In this document: positions 4,980 to 9,776 of the stretch, piece by piece
Numbering within the stretch: position 1 is the stretch's first letter
How the letters are laid out: each line of letters begins with the position of its first letter
NCBI GenBank assembly: GCA_937996585.1
Contig: CALKUW010000029.1
Span: 1 to 9,776 of the forward strand
DNA: 9,776 nucleotides
From: an uncultured Flavobacteriales bacterium
GTDB lineage: Bacteria > Bacteroidota > Bacteroidia > Flavobacteriales_D > Sanyastnellaceae
Reading direction: 5' to 3'
The notes under the pieces: model-generated
Seen by the model: only the letters and a program-made list of their open reading frames with translations
Database searches by the model: none
Told to the model about the DNA's origin: nothing
Program-made: the position numbers and the translations under genes

Positions 4980-6568
4980 TCGGATTGGGCAGTGTAGGTT
5001 TTCTCGGAGCCGTAAGGGTCGGTTCCGCCGGCAAGGTATTCGAGTATTTGCTCCTGCGGAATGCCGTCGGACAGCCTTCGGGGCGCCTCGCGGAGGTGGT
5101 TGCCATGGAAATCGTGGCATTGCAGGCAGGTGTTCCATTCTCCGTTCTCGATGAGTTCGGCGTGGGACGGCTCGGCTGTATCGTACATCACCTCCGTCTC
5201 CTGGTGGCAGTTGACGCAGAAGCCGGGTTCGACCATGGCCACGCGTTGGTCGCGGTGCTCGCCGTGGCAGTTGTTGCATTCATGGGGGCCGAATGCCGCG
5301 CGTTGCTCGGCGAAGCGGGTTTCCATGAAGCGTGAAACCGGGTGCCGATCATTCGGACGGTCGTGGCAATCAAGACAGACGGCATTGTCGACGGGGGCCA
5401 TTCCGACGGGCACCATGTCCGCGTCATGGAACCCGAAGAGGCTGCGCGCGTTGTGTCCAACCTGTTGCCGAAACGTGCCGGGCGCCTCCTTGTGGCAAGC
5501 GCCGCAGTCGAGGTCTTCATGCGACGTGTTCATGGGACCCATGGACTTGAACCCGACGGCTGGGGGGTAGGACCAGGCCCCGATCAAAATCGCTGCGATG
5601 AGCAGGCAGACCGTGACCAGTTGCGCCCGTCCACCTCGGACAGGACCCACCGTGGGCGGCTTGCTTCCATGCGGCTGGCTGATGCAGGTGAGGATTTCAT
5701 CTCCGGCCCGTCGAACTTCCTGTCCACACAGGACTTCGCCTGAAACGACCTGGGCACGGCAGGTGCCGCAAACCCCCACCTCGCAGGCATGGGGAATCCG
5801 GACCTCGCGACGTGTGGCCCCTTCGAGCATGGTGAGTCCCGCCTTGGCGGGAATGGAGCGGGTGCGCCCCCAGCTGTTGCGCCACCGGAATGCGAGGGGC
5901 GTCTCCTTCGTGGAACCCATGGCCAATCCATACCGTTCGGTGCGGATGCGGTCATCGGGTATTCCTTGGTCCGCCAATTCGGACAGGGCCGCGTCCATGA
6001 GCCCGGGAGGTCCACAGACGTAGATGGCGGCATCGGACAGGTCGACCTTGTTCACGGCGCCGGCAATGTCCCGGTCATAGACTTCGATGAGTTCGATGTG
6101 CCCTTCTTCGGCCAATGCCCGGAACGAGGACAGGTACATCGCCTGTTCCTGTGATTGGTTGGCGTAGATGAGGGTGGTGCGCACCTTCTGTTCGAGCAGA
6201 AGATCGACCATGCTCCTGACGGGTGTGATGCCGCTGCCCCCTGCGATGAAGACGTGGCGGTCCATGGTGGGGTTCAGCGCGAACTGTCCGAACGGGCCGG
6301 CCATACTGGCCTTTACGGGGCTTTCAAGCCTACTCAGGTGGGCTGAAATGCCATCCTCACCCTTCTTTTTGATGCCCAGGATGACGCCGCGCCCTTCGGA
6401 ACGAACGATGGAAAAGGCACTTCTCCGTATGCCGGACGGCAATTCCATTTCCAGGACGACGAACTGACCGTGCTCGAACCGAATCCCTCCGAGCCGGGGT
6501 TGCACGGAGACTTCGTAGGCGTCTTCGGTCAGGCGGTGCCGCGGCAGGATGTTGACGGAGATCCACAT
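4976..6568 (-). CDS. Fusion: FAD/NAD(P)H reductase - [2Fe-2S] ferredoxin - TM helix - pentaheme cytochrome c
   Basis: The 530-aa product combines four modules. Residues 1-100 are an FAD-binding barrel (RRSAFSIV at 48-55 as the flavin motif). Residues 101-210 are an NAD(P)-binding domain (AGGSGITPVRSM at 109-120, YVCGPPGLMDAAL at 183-195). Residues 225-300 are a plant-type ferredoxin with cysteines C262, C267, C270 and C295 (C-x4-C-x2-C-x24-C). A single membrane helix spans 316-334, and the C-terminal domain carries five CxxCH motifs at 355-359, 398-402, 431-435, 451-455 and 481-485, with nine other histidines as possible distal ligands. The reductase would be cytoplasmic and the hemes periplasmic, as c-type maturation requires. 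The first three modules resemble PaaE-type reductases. I chose the ATG at 6568 because MWISVNILPRHRLTEDAYEV looks like a normal reductase start; a GTG at 6598 would add ten residues and span a palindrome. It is the first gene of the operon. Confidence 0.9.
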   Translation of the reverse strand: MWISVNILPRHRLTEDAYEVSVQPRLGGIRFEHGQFVVLEMELPSGIRRSAFSIVRSEGRGVILGIKKKGEDGISAHLSRLESPVKASMAGPFGQFALNPTMDRHVFIAGGSGITPVRSMVDLLLEQKVRTTLIYANQSQEQAMYLSSFRALAEEGHIELIEVYDRDIAGAVNKVDLSDAAIYVCGPPGLMDAALSELADQGIPDDRIRTERYGLAMGSTKETPLAFRWRNSWGRTRSIPAKAGLTMLEGATRREVRIPHACEVGVCGTCRAQVVSGEVLCGQEVRRAGDEILTCISQPHGSKPPTVGPVRGGRAQLVTVCLLIAAILIGAWSYPPAVGFKSMGPMNTSHEDLDCGACHKEAPGTFRQQVGHNARSLFGFHDADMVPVGMAPVDNAVCLDCHDRPNDRHPVSRFMETRFAEQRAAFGPHECNNCHGEHRDQRVAMVEPGFCVNCHQETEVMYDTAEPSHAELIENGEWNTCLQCHDFHGNHLREAPRRLSDGIPQEQILEYLAGGTDPYGSEKTYTAQSE

Positions 6569-6582
6569 GGTTTCACTGGAAA

Positions 6583-6596
6583 GAAAACATGTTTTC
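6583..6596. promoter_or_regulatory. 14-bp perfect palindrome, candidate operator
   Basis: GAAAACATGTTTTC is its own reverse complement over 14 bp. It is AT-rich in GC-rich surroundings and lies 14 nt upstream of the ATG of the reductase-cytochrome gene. Position and symmetry fit an operator for a dimeric regulator, or a control element in the leader RNA. It does not match the FNR/CRP (TTGAT-N4-ATCAA) or Fur patterns as I know them. If translation began at the GTG at 6598 it would instead be coding, which I think less likely. Confidence 0.45.
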
Positions 6597-6688
6597 ACCT
6601 AGTGAGTGCAACCGAGGTTACAGAAGGCCTTTGGGGAATATTGGGTCGTGGGTATCTTGACGTGGAAACCAACCGGGCCGTTGGTTTG

Positions 6689-6696
6689 TAGCTTCG
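6689..6696 (+). promoter_or_regulatory. Candidate Bacteroidota -7 element upstream of ftsH
   Basis: TAGCTTCG matches five of six fixed bases of TAnnTTTG, 58 nt before the ftsH start. There is no TTTG at the expected -33 spacing; the nearest TTG (6657-6659) is 29 nt upstream of the element. It competes with the better-spaced but weaker pair at 6630/6653, so either could be chance. Confidence 0.2.
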
Positions 6697-6754
6697 TGTA
6701 AGGACCGTTGGCGAACATCGGTCTGCCCCTTCATTCGATACCCTCCATCCGTCC

Positions 6755-8824
<2,070 letters not shown>

Positions 8825-9052
8825 ATGACGGGCTGGGTGTGCATCCATACCGACGGGCAGGCCTTCCGAATGGAATTGCTGAAAAACGCTTTGGATGCCG
8901 AGGGCATTCCCGTGGTTGTGCTGAACCAGCGTGACAGCAGCTATGGCTTCGGAGAGCTCGGATTGCACGTTCCCGAATCAGAGGTGGAACGCGCCATGAT
9001 GGTGTTGGGCCTTCAATCGGGTAAGTCAGATCAATCCGGGTCGGGTGAGTGA
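8825..9052 (+). CDS. DUF2007-family small protein (putative signal-transducing)
   Basis: The 75-aa product opens with a strand (MTGWVCIHTDG), then a helix (FRMELLKNALDAEGIPVVVL), then ELGLHVPESEVERAMMVL, the usual arrangement of DUF2007 proteins: a small ferredoxin-like alpha/beta fold in which a residue set after LxxxLxxxGIP leads into a strand and a final helix. The biochemical role is not known. The ATG begins on the base right after the ftsH stop, and its 3' end overlaps cdsA by 8 nt, so it is translated as part of an ftsH-cdsA operon. A DUF2007 gene next to cdsA is, as I recall, common in this phylum. The C-terminal Ser/Gly residues (SGKSDQSGSGE) look like an unstructured tail. Confidence 0.8.
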   Translation: MTGWVCIHTDGQAFRMELLKNALDAEGIPVVVLNQRDSSYGFGELGLHVPESEVERAMMVLGLQSGKSDQSGSGE

Positions 9053-9701
9053 ACTCCGTACCCGCGCCCTGACGGGGTTCTTCCTTGTTGCCGGTATCGT
9101 GACGGCCATCTGGTGTGGACGCTGGAGCTGGACAGGGTTGGTACTGGTATTGGCCATTCTGGGATTTGGCGAGGCTCATTCCGCCATACGGCAGGCCTGG
9201 CCTAGCCAAGCCGTGTGGATTCGATTCCTGCTTTCATTGGTCCTCGTGGCACTGCCGACATGGGGGCTGTCGGTCCTGGGATGGCAGGATGGAGATTACG
9301 ACCCACTGCTGCCGTTGGGGTGGTTCATCCTGTTGTGGGTGAATGACACGGGGGCTTACCTCGTGGGCAGGAAATGGGGGCGGCGTCGCATCGCTCCATC
9401 CATTTCTCCGGGCAAGACCTGGGAGGGGTGGGCCGGTGGAGCGGCATTCACATTGGCCGTGGCATTTTGGGTCCATGGTGGAGAAGGATGGGGAGGACTG
9501 TCGGTGGGACAATGGTGCCTGATGGGCGCAGTCGTGGCTGTTTTCGGGCCGATGGGTGATTTCGCTGAGAGCGCATTGAAACGGAAGGCGGGCATCAAGG
9601 ACTCGGGGTCCATCCTGCCGGGGCACGGTGGCATCCTCGACCGGTTCGATTCCCATTTTATTTCTGCCCCGATCGCGGCCATCCTGTTGCAGGTTTTCTG
9701 A
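9045..9701 (+). CDS. cdsA: Phosphatidate cytidylyltransferase (CDP-diglyceride synthase), short form, GTG start
   Basis: CdsA makes CDP-diacylglycerol from phosphatidate and CTP in the inner membrane, the precursor of all the cell's glycerophospholipids. The family signature is intact at residues 176-202: SALKRKAGIKDSGSIL followed by PGHGGILDRFD, including the K-D and the D-R-x-D metal site. A second conserved region is WVNDTGAYLVGRKWGRRRIA, followed by SPGKTWEG. Membrane helices can be seen near 7-24, 29-47, 59-79, 87-107, 128-143 and 157-172, with a last one at 203-217. At 218 aa it is shorter than the roughly 260-285 aa I expect, the shortfall being in the N-terminal helices. The GTG at 9045, inside the DUF2007 gene, is the start that begins MSELRTRALTGFFL, a normal CdsA N-terminus. 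psd follows after 10 nt. Confidence 0.94.
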   Translation: MSELRTRALTGFFLVAGIVTAIWCGRWSWTGLVLVLAILGFGEAHSAIRQAWPSQAVWIRFLLSLVLVALPTWGLSVLGWQDGDYDPLLPLGWFILLWVNDTGAYLVGRKWGRRRIAPSISPGKTWEGWAGGAAFTLAVAFWVHGGEGWGGLSVGQWCLMGAVVAVFGPMGDFAESALKRKAGIKDSGSILPGHGGILDRFDSHFISAPIAAILLQVF

Positions 9702-9711
9702 TTTTCGCGCC

Positions 9712-9776
9712 ATGTACATCCACAGTGCCGGACACAAGGTCATCGCCGTCTTCTACCTGATCGCTCTTCTCATCAT
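9712..9776 (+). CDS. psd: N-terminal fragment of phosphatidylserine decarboxylase (runs off the window)
   Basis: An ATG 10 nt after the cdsA stop opens a frame that stays open to the window edge, giving MYIHSAGHKVIAVFYLIALL. The pattern of a short basic/His start (xxHxxGHKxI) followed directly by a hydrophobic helix is how Bacteroidota Psd proteins begin, and psd follows cdsA in this phylum as far as I recall. Psd would convert phosphatidylserine to phosphatidylethanolamine downstream of CdsA. Only 21 codons are visible and the LGST self-cleavage site lies outside the window, so the name rests on context and the N-terminus. Confidence 0.65.
   Translation, partial: MYIHSAGHKVIAVFYLIALLI

Larger units (their letters stand above)
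6569..6754. promoter_or_regulatory. Divergent intergenic region between the redox operon and ftsH
   Basis: These 186 nt are the only sizeable non-coding stretch in the window and must hold the promoters of both the minus-strand operon and ftsH, unless either is read from outside. The part nearest the operon contains a 14-bp perfect palindrome (separate entry). Toward ftsH, TTTG at 6630-6633 and TATCTTGA at 6653-6660 are 19 nt apart, the correct spacing for a Bacteroidota -33/-7 pair, but the -7 half matches only four of six fixed bases. I see no tRNA, riboswitch fold or hairpin terminator here. Confidence 0.6.

Noticed and set aside
4980..5279. In-frame 100-codon upstream extension of the porin gene
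   Set aside because: It is Arg/Pro-rich and overlaps the cytochrome domain of the upstream gene in another frame; the ATG at 4979 starts a textbook signal peptide.
6569..6598. GTG start at 6598 for the reductase-cytochrome gene
   Set aside because: It adds MKTCFLSSET, which does not look like a reductase N-terminus, and would make the 14-bp palindrome coding; the ATG at 6568 fits better. Not fully excluded.

Overview
The window reads as a chromosomal segment of a GC-rich member of the Bacteroidota, probably Flavobacteriales-like. The grounds are protein style and gene content (pyrE, a small SRPBCC protein, a catalytic-only birA, rsfS, ftsH, a DUF2007 protein, cdsA, psd), my recollection that this order is typical of the phylum, and the lack of clear Shine-Dalgarno sequences before most starts. 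The assignment is inference; no rRNA or marker search was possible.

Layout: at the left edge is the possible first 26 codons of a divergent gene (1-78, minus). Then come pyrE (77-757) and an SRPBCC-family gene overlapping it by ATGA (754-1161), with birA convergent (1176-1964, minus). rsfS starts divergently from birA with a TTG (2027-2497). Next is a compact four-gene operon on the minus strand (6568 down to 2498). A 186-nt divergent intergenic region separates it from ftsH (6755-8824), which is followed without gaps by a DUF2007 gene (8825-9052), cdsA (9045-9701) and the start of psd (from 9712, cut by the window edge). No stretch over 300 bases lacks a gene. I saw no tRNA, rRNA, CRISPR array, insertion sequence or convincing rho-independent terminator.

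The main item is the minus-strand operon between rsfS and ftsH. In order of transcription it encodes (1) a 530-aa fusion of a flavin/NAD(P)H reductase, a plant-type [2Fe-2S] ferredoxin domain, one transmembrane helix and a pentaheme c-type cytochrome; (2) a 396-aa secreted outer-membrane barrel resembling the alginate-export porin family; (3) a 278-aa membrane-anchored monoheme protein with a Tll0287-like (DUF3365) domain; (4) a 152-aa membrane protein with two H-x13-H helices, the pattern of a ferric-reductase-type diheme cytochrome b. Every junction overlaps (ATGA, ATGA, TGATG), so the four proteins are probably made together.

A reasonable but untested model is a trans-envelope electron path. 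Cytoplasmic NAD(P)H would reduce FAD and then [2Fe-2S]; the diheme cytochrome b would carry electrons across the inner membrane to the periplasmic pentaheme domain and the monoheme protein; the barrel would admit or release a substrate, or host an outer-membrane partner. The terminal acceptor (or donor, if the path runs in reverse) cannot be read from the sequence. The surrounding genes are housekeeping: pyrimidine synthesis, biotinylation, ribosome silencing, membrane proteolysis and phospholipid synthesis.
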